64,000 nt of DNA, taken from positions 14,283 to 78,282 of the forward strand of contig CAKTQR010000005.1 in assembly GCA_934597175.1 (NCBI GenBank), given 5' to 3'. A program made the translations under genes and the position numbers. The notes beneath the pieces are model-generated. The model saw nothing but the letters and a program-made list of their open reading frames with translations, searched no databases and was not told the DNA's origin. Source of the stretch: an uncultured Oscillospiraceae bacterium. Its GTDB lineage: Bacteria > Bacillota > Clostridia > Oscillospirales > Oscillospiraceae. Of this stretch, positions 35,903 through 43,236 are shown piece by piece. The stretch's first letter is position 1. Each line of letters opens with the position of its first letter.

Positions 35903-36492
35903 ATGACACATCACAATAACATGGACGCTGCTTTTCGCAGCCTTAACGATGCGGCGGCGGAGGCAGGCGGGCGGCCGAGATAAACGCCGAGAACGGGGTC
36001 GAGCTGCACTGGCTTACAGATTGGGACGACGAGCGGGGCGTGGATTTGACCGTCGGCGGGCACGACTACGCCGAGCTTATCGACACCTGCTTTAGATACT
36101 GCACGCATGTCTCGTTCAGCACCCGTTTTTGCGGCGGCAAAATTGACCTCCCCGAGCCGTACATTAGCCCCGTGGACGACAGCGACACGGCGGTGCTGCC
36201 GTGCAGCGAGAAAACGAGGGAGTATGTGCTCAATGCGGTCGATGACCTGTTCGGGTGGATAGACAGCAATAACAAGCCCGAGGACATGACCTTTTACCGA
36301 GCAGACGGAAGCATATTTTTCTGGCTGCTGACGCATGAGGGCGTGTGCTGCCTGCTCAGCCGCCCGGACGAGGATGTGTCGGGCATAGTCGGCAAGCCCG
36401 ATTGGCACACCTGCCCGCCCGAGCCATTCCCCGTGATTTTGATCCCGCCCGACCTCGCCGCCTTCCGCCTCGCCCTTCCGAATAAGAGGTGA
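35903..36492 (+). pseudogene. Unknown gene with a frameshift near 35970-35980
   Basis: ATG 35903 follows GGAGAGAGCTGAG and reads MTHHNNMDAAFRSLNDAAAE, then hits a stop at 35979-35981. The next frame continues at once with INAENGVELHWLTDWDDERG and stays open to 36492. The shift falls in a GC-rich stretch of GGC/GCGG repeats. Joined, the gene would give about 196 residues, hydrophilic and without membrane segments. The family is not recognised. A consensus error in the GC-rich run is as likely as a real mutation. Confidence 0.6.
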
Positions 36493-36496
36493 CACG

Positions 36497-37006
36497 ATGA
36501 GATTGACGCTTAATATCACGCAGGACGAGGCGATGCAGCGGCTCAGGGACAAGGTGAACACCGAAAATGAGCCGGAAGCGCTTCTGTTCGGCTTCGGCTG
36601 GCAGCTTGAAGAAATGATGTACGGGAAAATCAAGGAAAACAGCTTTTGGATATACGACAGGGGCGCGTTTGAGCTCACAAAAAAAGCCCCGTCCAGCGTC
36701 CGCCAGATAACCGGCACGGTCAGCGAGGAAAACGGCAAGGCGGTCGTGGACTACAAGTTCGGGTACACGAAATACAACTACGGCTTCTTTTTGGCGATCT
36801 ATATCGTTTTGATGGTCTTGGGCGCTTTGAGAGGCGTTTTCAGTGTCGTGGCAATACTCATTTTCACGGCGTTTTTTGCAGCCGTCATACTGCTTGTGCT
36901 GGGCTCGGGCATCCTGTTCGGACAAGGCTACAAGGAGCGAGCACTTGCGCATTTTCGAGAAATCTTCGCCGACTGCACGGAAAGCACCGACGAGGTGAAG
37001 CAATGA
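36497..37006 (+). CDS. Small membrane protein of unknown function
   Basis: A 169-residue protein with a cytosolic N-terminal domain (about 1-90) and two hydrophobic helices close together (GFFLAIYIVLMVLGALRG and VVAILIFTAFFAAVILLVLG), resembling the general shape of YcxB-like proteins. The start ATG follows AAGAGGTGACACG. It overlaps the next lipoprotein gene by 4 bases. Function unknown. Confidence 0.75.
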   Translation: MRLTLNITQDEAMQRLRDKVNTENEPEALLFGFGWQLEEMMYGKIKENSFWIYDRGAFELTKKAPSSVRQITGTVSEENGKAVVDYKFGYTKYNYGFFLAIYIVLMVLGALRGVFSVVAILIFTAFFAAVILLVLGSGILFGQGYKERALAHFREIFADCTESTDEVKQ

Positions 37007-37260
37007 TCCGCCGCATGATATGCCTGCTGCTTGCATTGGCGGCCTGCGCTGCGCTTGCCGGGTGCGGGTTTTCCGTGAGCTATGACAACACCACACCGGC
37101 GCAGGAGCTGGTGAGCGAGGTGTACGACAGCGAGCTCAAGAACGCACTGGTCGATGAAAACGGCGTGTGCCGCTTCGACACGCTCAAGGAACTTGCCGAG
37201 CGCTTCAAGCTCGAGTGCGTGCGTGCCCCGCAGGAGTACAGGCAGTCGTATGAGCCCTAA
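37003..37260 (+). CDS. Lipoprotein, 5' part of a gene interrupted by a MITE-like element
   Basis: A signal peptide with lipobox (IRRMICLLLALAACAALAGC, cysteine 21) followed by about 64 residues of a polar domain. The reading frame ends at TAA 37258-37260, exactly at the edge of the inserted element. After the element, coding sequence resumes in the same frame at 37540. The intact ancestor would be a lipoprotein of about 217 residues. Function unknown. Confidence 0.7.
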   Translation: MIRRMICLLLALAACAALAGCGFSVSYDNTTPAQELVSEVYDSELKNALVDENGVCRFDTLKELAERFKLECVRAPQEYRQSYEP

Positions 37261-37536
37261 GTTGGCGGGAGCCGAACACTATCGGTTTTGACGGGCAGCT
37301 TTCCGCTCATGCTTCGCTAAACCCCTAGTCCATATATCTCCATTATGCCCGTCGGGCTTTATCTTTGCCTGAACGAAAATCTGCTCCGTCAAAACTGCAT
37401 GGCATCTGTCAGCGATGTTTTTCGAGGGATTTTCGGCTTTCTTTGGTGAAGATGGGCTGACGCCCATCAAGACAAAAAAGGCGGAAAGCACCGAAAGGGC
37501 ACGCTGACAGACGATAGGGTTCGGCTCCCGTCAACT
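37260..37536. mobile_element. MITE-like element of 277 bp with 25-bp terminal inverted repeats
   Basis: The ends 37260-37284 and 37512-37536 are inverted copies with 23 of 25 matches, starting AGTTG. Both are flanked by TA (37258-37259 and 37537-37538), the target duplication typical of Tc1/mariner-IS630 elements. Inside are two nested stem arms: GTTTTGACGG at 37285-37294 with CCGTCAAAAC at 37386-37395, and CTGTCAGCG at 37406-37414 with CGCTGACAG at 37502-37510. No open frame of useful size is inside, so movement would need a transposase from elsewhere. Confidence 0.75.
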
Positions 37537-37539
37537 TAA

Positions 37540-37938
37540 GCGGTGCTGCTGTTTGACGACGGCTCAAGGGCGTTCGTGTTCTTTGACCCCGACAGCTTCG
37601 AGATAGCGAAGTGCCTTGTTGTGGATAAGTTCACGGAGCATGATGCCATGGCCGAAAAGCTCGATGAGCTGCAAAAAAGCAATGCGACATTCGACGAGTG
37701 GCGGGCGCTCGAAAAATACAGCACCGGCACGAGCACCGCATCGAAAATGCACGGGCATTGCATAGCGGTGAGCGACGGCGTGTTTGCGGTCGTGCTCGGC
37801 AACGGCAATAACCCGCAGGTGAAAATGACGGATTTCATGTCCGACGAGGACTTGTTCGGCACTTCGCTGCCCGATGACCACATCGACTGCGACCTGTACA
37901 CGGTCTGGCCGCTGCTGCCGGTGGATAAGGATTTTTGA
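37540..37938 (+). CDS. 3' part of the interrupted lipoprotein gene
   Basis: Open frame from the element edge (GCG GTG CTG CTG) through VLLFDDGSRAFVFFDPDSFE to a stop at 37938, about 132 residues. It is in phase with the lipoprotein gene at 37003 when the element and one TA are removed (279 bases, 93 codons). The rejoined junction still reads CCC TAA GCG, so a stop would remain unless the site has mutated. There is no ribosome site upstream, so this part is probably not translated. Confidence 0.6.
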   Translation, partial: AVLLFDDGSRAFVFFDPDSFEIAKCLVVDKFTEHDAMAEKLDELQKSNATFDEWRALEKYSTGTSTASKMHGHCIAVSDGVFAVVLGNGNNPQVKMTDFMSDEDLFGTSLPDDHIDCDLYTVWPLLPVDKDF

Positions 37939-37985
37939 GGAGAAACGAAATATAGAATAAACCAGCGGTCATCTGACAAACGCAT

Positions 37986-38028
37986 AAAAACACCAAGGAC
38001 GGGCATTATGCCCGTCCTTGGTGTTTTA
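37986..38028 (+). terminator. Strong Rho-independent terminator
   Basis: Near-perfect stem of about 19 bp (AAAACACCAAGGACGGGCA with its complement) and a TTA loop, ending in TTTT. It closes the small-protein operon and is symmetrical enough to work both ways. Confidence 0.9.
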
Positions 38029-38029
38029 A

Positions 38030-38890
38030 ACTCCGCTCTGGAGAGATTGTGTCAAAATCAAGCGGTCGTTTGTCGAATTCGGCGGGGGAAAATGCGTCAA
38101 AGCGGTGTTTTTCGACAAAAAATGTGCCGAAAGTGGTTACAAACCTATATATTCTCTGCCGAAACTTGTCTAAAAAGGGCGATAGTAACAATAAAGTTAC
38201 AAACTCAGCCAAATATAGGCAAAAAAGCGCCGGTTTTCGCATAAATTTCGGCGCAGCTGCGTGTTAAAATGCCCGGTGTCATAACAGGGGCTCGATTCGG
38301 CGAAATTTTCTTGCATCGTGCGCCCGATTTGCAGCGCCCGCCGCATGCGATACAGAGCCCGCCGCATGAAAATGCAGCCGCCTTCAATGCGCCTTGCCGC
38401 AGACCTCGCAGGGCGACGGTGCTTCGCCCAAAATGCCGCAAAATGTTGAAATTACTGACATTTTTCGCCCTGTGCCGCTCTCCGTCGGAGCAAGATCGCT
38501 CTGCGGCGAAGCGGCAACGCTTTTGCTGCTAACCTCTTTCGAAAAAGTTTTCGACAAACCCTCCGCCGCCTCGGAAAATGCCGCCTGAGGCGGATTTTTG
38601 CCCGCCTGAGAGGGGCATAAAGAAAGCCGTATAAAGCGTATGGATACAGTTAACTACTTTTTTAACATAAAATGTATTGACATTGTTCGACATAAGATGC
38701 AAAATAATAGCATAGTTCATCAAATTGTAACATTCTCGCAGTCGAATTATGTCAACAATTTCCTAAGTTGCTCGACAATATTCGTGCGAAAAAAGTATCC
38801 GAATATGGTAAATTTATATCACAAAAGCGGTTGTTTTTGCTCAAATAATACATAAACGCCATTTCGGCTACTACTGGAGGATAATTAATT
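38030..38890. other. Noncoding stretch upstream of spo0A with four 0A boxes
   Basis: No supported gene in about 860 bases. It contains four exact matches to the Spo0A box TGTCGAA on either strand (38071-38077, 38111-38117, 38550-38556, 38686-38692) and a near match at 38771. Also present are a short hairpin at 38581-38593 followed by ATTTTT, and an inverted repeat ATATTCG/CGAATAT at 38778-38784 and 38800-38806 close to the gene. The last 250 bases are AT-rich, as expected for promoter DNA. Confidence 0.6.
38677..38692 (+). promoter_or_regulatory. TTGACA with an overlapping-adjacent 0A box upstream of spo0A
   Basis: TTGACA (38677-38682) is followed four bases later by TTCGACA (38686-38692), an exact inverted 0A box. 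A matching -10 is weak. Spo0A binding here would be expected to affect transcription of its own gene, as known for spo0A in other spore formers. Confidence 0.45.
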
Positions 38891-39655
38891 ATGGAAACCA
38901 AAACCCGTGTACTTATCGCTGACACAAATGACGATTTCAGGCGGCTGATGACCGAGGTTCTGCGCAACGAGGAGGACATGGAGCTCGTCGGCTGCCTCGG
39001 AGACGGTGTCGACGCTCTCGCCATGGTGGCCGAGACTAAGCCCGATGTGCTGGTGCTCGATCTCATTCTGGCGAAGCTCGACGGCATCGAGGTGCTGCGC
39101 CGCCTGCCCGAGGCCAGCCCTGACACCAAGGGCCTTGTCGTGTCCGGCTTTTACAACGACAAGATCATCACCGAATGTGCTGCTCTGGGTGCGGCGTACT
39201 TCGTCACCAAGCCCTGCGACATCGTCACTCTGCTCGACCGCATCCGCCAGATCAGTGCGGCGAAGCAGCCGCTCGTGCAGTCAAAGCCCAACGACGCCTC
39301 GCTCGAAGCGCTCGTCACCGAGATCATCCACGAGATCGGCGTTCCGGCGCACATCAAGGGCTATCAGTATCTGCGTGAGGCGATAATCCTGACCATCAAC
39401 GACATGGACATCATAAACGCCGTCACCAAGGTGCTGTACCCCGAGGTCGCAAAGAAGTTCAACACCACGCCCTCGAGGGTCGAGCGAGCCATCCGGCATG
39501 CGATCGAGGTCGCATGGGACAGGGGCGACATCGAGGTATTGCAGAAGTTTTTCGGCTACACCGTGTCGAATATAAAGGGCAAGCCCACGAACTCCGAGTT
39601 CATCGCCATGATCGCCGACTGCCTGAGCCTGCGCCAGAAGCAGGGCGTGCGGTGA
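38891..39655 (+). CDS. spo0A: Stage 0 sporulation protein A (Spo0A)
   Basis: Master response regulator for entry into sporulation, 254 residues. The receiver domain shows the acidic pair at D14/D15, the phosphorylation site in DVLVLDLIL at D57, and K107. The C-terminal DNA-binding domain (about 130-254) has the diagnostic [20 protein letters not shown] recognition segment followed by EVAWDRGD, and ends [13 protein letters not shown] ribosome site (ACTGGAGGATAATTA) precedes the ATG. It stands alone: spoIVB, often found just upstream in Clostridia and Bacilli, is not here. Transcription is probably autoregulated through the 0A boxes upstream. Confidence 0.97.
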   Translation: METKTRVLIADTNDDFRRLMTEVLRNEEDMELVGCLGDGVDALAMVAETKPDVLVLDLILAKLDGIEVLRRLPEASPDTKGLVVSGFYNDKIITECAALGAAYFVTKPCDIVTLLDRIRQISAAKQPLVQSKPNDASLEALVTEIIHEIGVPAHIKGYQYLREAIILTINDMDIINAVTKVLYPEVAKKFNTTPSRVERAIRHAIEVAWDRGDIEVLQKFFGYTVSNIKGKPTNSEFIAMIADCLSLRQKQGVR

Positions 39656-39775
39656 GGGAAGATAGCAGCACCGATGTGTGCAGCTTTGCGTGAATCTGAG
39701 CTGCGCCGATAAACCCCACAAAAGTACGAATGATTTTTGCCGACCGAGCCTATAAATCGTTCTGCATATAGCAAT

Positions 39776-39822
39776 AAACTCTCTTGATCAATCGGGAAAT
39801 ACCGATAGTCAGGAGAGTTTTT
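39776..39822 (+). terminator. Terminator downstream of spo0A
   Basis: Long hairpin with outer stem ACTCTCTTGA/TCAGGAGAGT (one wobble) and inner stem ATCGG/CCGAT, ending in six T. It lies about 120 bases after the spo0A stop. Confidence 0.8.
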
Positions 39823-39864
39823 TGCCATATCATTATTCTGTTCTGACGGACTGCGTAATATTAG

Positions 39865-40079
39865 GGCAGCTCCCAATCGCTGAGGAGGCTGTCGACCGAC
39901 AAGACCGAGATAGTCAAGACCATCGTTCCGCTCGTCATGACCGTCGACCCGTCGCTTGAATTTGAAGAAGCAAAGAGCGTTGCGGTGAAATTCTTCGACG
40001 ACCCGTACACACATAACGGGATCAGATACGCCTTTGCCCGCTACGCAGGGACATATTACATGAACATCAGCATCAAATG
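39865..40079 (+). pseudogene. Orphan 3' gene fragment
   Basis: An open frame after TAG 39862-39864 reads about 71 codons, including LSTDKTEIVKTIVPLVMTVD and FDDPYTHNGIRYAFARYAG, to TGA 40079. Codon use is GC-rich and looks coding, but no start codon with a ribosome site exists at the beginning; the first ATG is mid-frame. It looks like the remaining C-terminal end of a deleted gene. The family is not recognised. Confidence 0.4.
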
Positions 40080-40082
40080 AAC

Positions 40083-40127
40083 GCAAAACGCCGCCTGCCG
40101 AGCAGAAATCGGCGGGCGGTGATTTGC
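40083..40127. other. Strong GC-rich hairpin upstream of larB
   Basis: Stem CCGCCTGCCGA (40091-40101) with TCGGCGGGCGG (40109-40119), one wobble, extended by GCAAA/TTTGC outside. No T-run follows. It lies just before the predicted larB promoter and may terminate or insulate upstream transcription. Confidence 0.5.
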
Positions 40128-40139
40128 GCTCGGATATAT

Positions 40140-40168
40140 TTGCAGGCGGCGGGGGAGTGTGGTATTAT
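40140..40168 (+). promoter_or_regulatory. Predicted promoter of the lar operon
   Basis: TTGCAG (40140-40145), 17 bases, TATTAT (40163-40168), about 36 bases before the larB start. Confidence 0.5.
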
Positions 40169-40203
40169 TAGCTCAAGATCAAAAGTTATAGATGGTGAAG
40201 ACA

Positions 40204-40956
40204 ATGGACAAACACGAACTTACAGAGCTGCTAAACCATGTCGCCGACGGGAGCTTGAGTCCCGACGATGCGGCGCTTAAACTTAAAATGCAGCCGTTTC
40301 AGGAGATCGGCGACTACGCCAAGGTCGACTGCCACCGGGGCATCCGCCAAGGCGTGCCGGAGGTCATATACGGCGAGGGCAAGGCCAAGGAGCACATCCT
40401 CGGCATCGCAAAGGCGATGCTAAAAAACAAGCAGCAGACCGTGCTCATAACCCGCCTGACCGAGGAGGCGGCGGAGTTTATAAAGACCGAGCTTCCGCTT
40501 GAGTACAACAGCATGGCACGCATCGGCATAATCGGTCAAATGCCCGAGCCGAGCGGCAAGGGGCGCATCGTCATCGCCACCGGCGGCACGAGCGATATCC
40601 CTGTCGCCGAGGAGGCTGCCATGACCGCCGAAGCGCTGGGCAACGATGTCCTGCGCCTGTACGATGTGGGCGTTTCGGGTATACACAGGCTGCTTGCGAA
40701 CATGGACACCGTCATGAGTGCCCGTGTCATCGTCGCCGTTGCGGGCATGGAGGGTGCGCTGCCGTCGGTCATCGGCGGACTTGCCGACTGCCCGGTAATC
40801 GCCGTCCCCACGAGCGTGGGCTACGGTGCGTCGTTCGGCGGCGTTGCGGCGCTTCTGAGCATGCTCAACTCCTGCGCAAGCGGCATGTCGGTCGTCAACA
40901 TCGACAACGGCTTCGGCGCAGGCTATCTCGCCAGCATGATAAACCACCTTGACTGA
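40204..40956 (+). CDS. larB: LarB, nickel-pincer cofactor biosynthesis carboxylase/hydrolase
   Basis: PurE-like enzyme that carboxylates the pyridinium ring of nicotinic acid adenine dinucleotide and hydrolyses it, the first step of the nickel-pincer nucleotide used by lactate racemase and related enzymes. About 250 residues. A family-specific N-terminal region ends in the DCHRGIRQGVPEVIYGEGK segment. The PurE-like core shows IVIATGGTSDIPVAEEAAMT, the DVGVSGIHRLL segment and TSVGYGASFGGVAALLSML. The start is taken at ATG 40204 after GGTGAAG; ATG 40192 is the alternative. First gene of larB-larE-larC. Confidence 0.93.
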   Translation: MDKHELTELLNHVADGSLSPDDAALKLKMQPFQEIGDYAKVDCHRGIRQGVPEVIYGEGKAKEHILGIAKAMLKNKQQTVLITRLTEEAAEFIKTELPLEYNSMARIGIIGQMPEPSGKGRIVIATGGTSDIPVAEEAAMTAEALGNDVLRLYDVGVSGIHRLLANMDTVMSARVIVAVAGMEGALPSVIGGLADCPVIAVPTSVGYGASFGGVAALLSMLNSCASGMSVVNIDNGFGAGYLASMINHLD

Positions 40957-40957
40957 T

Positions 40958-41713
40958 ATGACACTCAAAGAATTTTTCACCGAACACAACAAAATTGCGC
41001 TCGCCTTTTCCGGCGGCGCTGACTCGTCATACCTGCTGTACGCCGCCGCTGCCTGCGGAGCGGATGTGCAGCCGTACTATGTAAAATCGCAGTTTCAGCC
41101 GGAGTTTGAGCACGAGGACGCACGGCGGCTGGCTGCCGGGCTGGGCGTTGCGCTGCGGGAGATAAGCGTCGATGTGTTGCAGTTTGACGAGGTGACGGAC
41201 AACCCTTCAAACCGCTGCTATTACTGCAAAAAGCGCATCATGGGCGCTATCCGCAAAGCCGCAGCCGCCGACGGCTATGACACGATAATCGACGGCACGA
41301 ATGCAAGCGATGACGGCGGTGACCGCCCGGGCATGCGGGTGCTCACAGAGGAGCACATCCTCTCCCCGCTGCGCATGTGCGGCATAACGAAGGCCGAGCT
41401 GCGCAGACTCTCGCACGAGGCGGGGCTGTTTACATGGGATAAGCCCGCCTACGCCTGCCTTGCGACCCGTGTCCCGACAGGGGAGCGAATAACCGCCGAA
41501 AAGCTTGCGGCGGTCGAGCGTAGCGAGGCATACCTGTTCTCCCTCGGCTTTACCGATTTCCGTGTGCGCCTGCGTGACGGCGGTGCACTGCTGCAAATTA
41601 CCGAAAAGCAGCACGATAGAGCGGAAAATGAATTTGAAGCGATAAAGGCGGAGCTGTCAAAGTGTTTTACCGCTGTGAAACTTGACCCGAAAGCGAGGGC
41701 GGAAAGCAAATGA
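40958..41713 (+). CDS. larE: LarE, ATP-dependent sulfur transferase for nickel-pincer cofactor
   Basis: PP-loop enzyme that adenylates the cofactor precursor and inserts sulfur. The AFSGGADSSYLLYAAAACG pyrophosphatase loop is near residue 16-34, the RCYYCKKRI pair of cysteines near 86-94, and a conserved cysteine in YACLATRVPTGERI near 168. That cysteine corresponds to the one known to be sacrificed in lactobacillar LarE; this copy keeps it, and the paired CYYC cysteines are an extra feature. One base separates it from larB, and it overlaps larC by 4 bases. The upstream in-frame TTG 40949 is a less likely start. Confidence 0.93.
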   Translation: MTLKEFFTEHNKIALAFSGGADSSYLLYAAAACGADVQPYYVKSQFQPEFEHEDARRLAAGLGVALREISVDVLQFDEVTDNPSNRCYYCKKRIMGAIRKAAAADGYDTIIDGTNASDDGGDRPGMRVLTEEHILSPLRMCGITKAELRRLSHEAGLFTWDKPAYACLATRVPTGERITAEKLAAVERSEAYLFSLGFTDFRVRLRDGGALLQITEKQHDRAENEFEAIKAELSKCFTAVKLDPKARAESK

Positions 41714-42882
41714 AAACGCTGTATATAGACTGCGCCATGGGCTGCGCCGGAGACATGCTCACGGCTGCGCTGCTGGAGCTGCTCCCGGACCGTGACGGCT
41801 TTATCGAGCGCATGAACGATGCCCTCGGCGGCAGGGCGGTGCTCTCGGCAAGGCCCGACAGAAAATGCGGCGTCATGGGAACGCATGTGACGGTGCTCAT
41901 AAACGGCGACGAGGAGGGCGAGCCCGAGCGGCATCACCACGCCCACACGAGCGTCGCCGAGATAATGGAGTTTATAGACACCGTGCCGCTTGCGGATGCG
42001 GTGAAGCAAAACGCAAAGGCGGTGTATTCGCTCATTGCCGAGACCGAGAGCAGCGTTCATGGTGAGCCAGTAGAAAACATTCATTTCCATGAGGTCGGCT
42101 CACTTAACGCACTGGCGGATGTGCTGAGCGTGTGCGAGCTCATGCATGAGCTTGCGCCGGAAAGGGTGCTCGCCTCGCCCGTGAATGTCGGCTCGGGCTT
42201 TGTGAAGTGTGCGCACGGCGTGCTGCCCGTGCCCGTCCCGGCGACGGAGCTCATTTTGCGTGGCGTGCCGATATATTCCGGGCAGATAAAGTCCGAGCTG
42301 TGCACCCCGACGGGCGCTGCGCTGCTGCGGCATTTTGTCTCCGAATACGGCCCGATGCCGGTGCTCAGGGTCGAGCGTGCCGGCTGCGGCACGGGCAAAA
42401 AGGACTTCGAGGTCGCAAATATTGTGCGTGTCCTGCTCGGTGAGACGCAAGACCCGCACGAACAGATAATCGAGCTTGCCTGCAATCTCGACGACATGAC
42501 CCCCGAGGCGCTTGCCTTTGCGATGGAGGAGCTTTTTGAGCTCGGTGCGCCGGATGTGTATTTCACCAATATCGGCATGAAAAAGAGCCGTCCGGGCGTG
42601 ATGCTCACCTGCATGTGCCGTGAGCAGCAGCGTGACGAAATGCTGCGCTGCATTTTTAAGCACACGACCACCCTCGGCGTGCGTGAATATGTGTGCAACA
42701 GATACAGCCTTGACCGCAGCATTGAGACCGTGCAGACCCGCTACGGCGCTGTGAGCATAAAATCCGCCGCCGGCTACGGCGTTAAGCGCAGCAAGCCCGA
42801 GTACGACGACCTTGCCCGCCTCGCCCGGGAAAACGACACCACACTTGCCGAGATACGCTCGGCGATATGCGATGAATCCTGA
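41710..42882 (+). CDS. larC: LarC, nickel insertion protein for nickel-pincer cofactor
   Basis: CTP-dependent nickel cyclometallase, 390 residues in one continuous frame; in some lactobacilli it is made through a programmed frameshift of larC1 and larC2. The start is TLYIDCAMGCAGDMLTAALL. A histidine-rich HHHAHTS stretch near 78 is a candidate nickel site, and the VENIHFHEVGSLNALADVL segment near 120 and PTGAALLRHFVSEYG near 200 are family signatures. The operon lacks larA, so the cofactor serves an enzyme encoded elsewhere. A terminator follows. Confidence 0.95.
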   Translation: MKTLYIDCAMGCAGDMLTAALLELLPDRDGFIERMNDALGGRAVLSARPDRKCGVMGTHVTVLINGDEEGEPERHHHAHTSVAEIMEFIDTVPLADAVKQNAKAVYSLIAETESSVHGEPVENIHFHEVGSLNALADVLSVCELMHELAPERVLASPVNVGSGFVKCAHGVLPVPVPATELILRGVPIYSGQIKSELCTPTGAALLRHFVSEYGPMPVLRVERAGCGTGKKDFEVANIVRVLLGETQDPHEQIIELACNLDDMTPEALAFAMEELFELGAPDVYFTNIGMKKSRPGVMLTCMCREQQRDEMLRCIFKHTTTLGVREYVCNRYSLDRSIETVQTRYGAVSIKSAAGYGVKRSKPEYDDLARLARENDTTLAEIRSAICDES

Positions 42883-42902
42883 TTTTTAATTACCGAAATG
42901 AC

Positions 42903-42931
42903 AAAACCCGGACAAAACTGTCCGGGTTTTT
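42903..42931 (+). terminator. Rho-independent terminator after larC
   Basis: Stem AAAACCCGGACA/TGTCCGGGTTTT with an AAAC loop and a T-run. Confidence 0.9.
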
Positions 42932-42956
42932 GCTATGGTTTTATACAAAGCCTATG

Positions 42957-43190
42957 TCTTTTACGGTGAGCTCCGTGCCGTGCAGCCGCTATTGCCGCAC
43001 GCATTTTGAGCTGTACCGCCGCTTTGTCCCGGGGGTGAGCGACGAGGGGCTGTTTGCCGATTTTGAGAGCACGATGTGCGATGTTTTCTGCGCAAAGCTG
43101 CTTTTCGAGGGCAAAGACCCCGGCAGCTTCATCGGTCAGATACACTCCGGCGTCAGCAAGGGCGTGAAGCTCTCGATAGAGATACTGAAT
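42957..43190 (+). pseudogene. Probable gene remnant between larC and the XRE regulator
   Basis: An open frame of about 78 codons (SFTVSSVPCSRYC..., then FVPGVSDEGLFADFESTMCD and GQIHSGVSKGVKLSIEIL) shows GC-rich third positions like true genes in its second half, but has no ribosome site and runs into a terminator hairpin. The first part reads better in another frame. I take it as a decayed gene end. Function unknown; it could also be chance. Confidence 0.3.
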
Positions 43191-43226
43191 AAAAAATGGG
43201 CCTGCTTTTTCGGCAGGCTCATTTTT
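43191..43226. terminator. Bidirectional terminator
   Basis: GCCTGC/GCAGGC stem with a CGAAAAA-type loop, flanked by A6 on the left and T5 on the right, so it has a T-run in both directions. It follows the XRE regulator on the minus strand and the remnant on the plus strand. Confidence 0.75.
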
Positions 43227-43236
43227 GATGTCTATC

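Noticed and set aside
38206..38640. Several 60-90 codon open frames upstream of spo0A
   Set aside because: No ribosome sites, frames overlap on both strands, and the arginine- and alanine-rich products look like noncoding GC-rich DNA.
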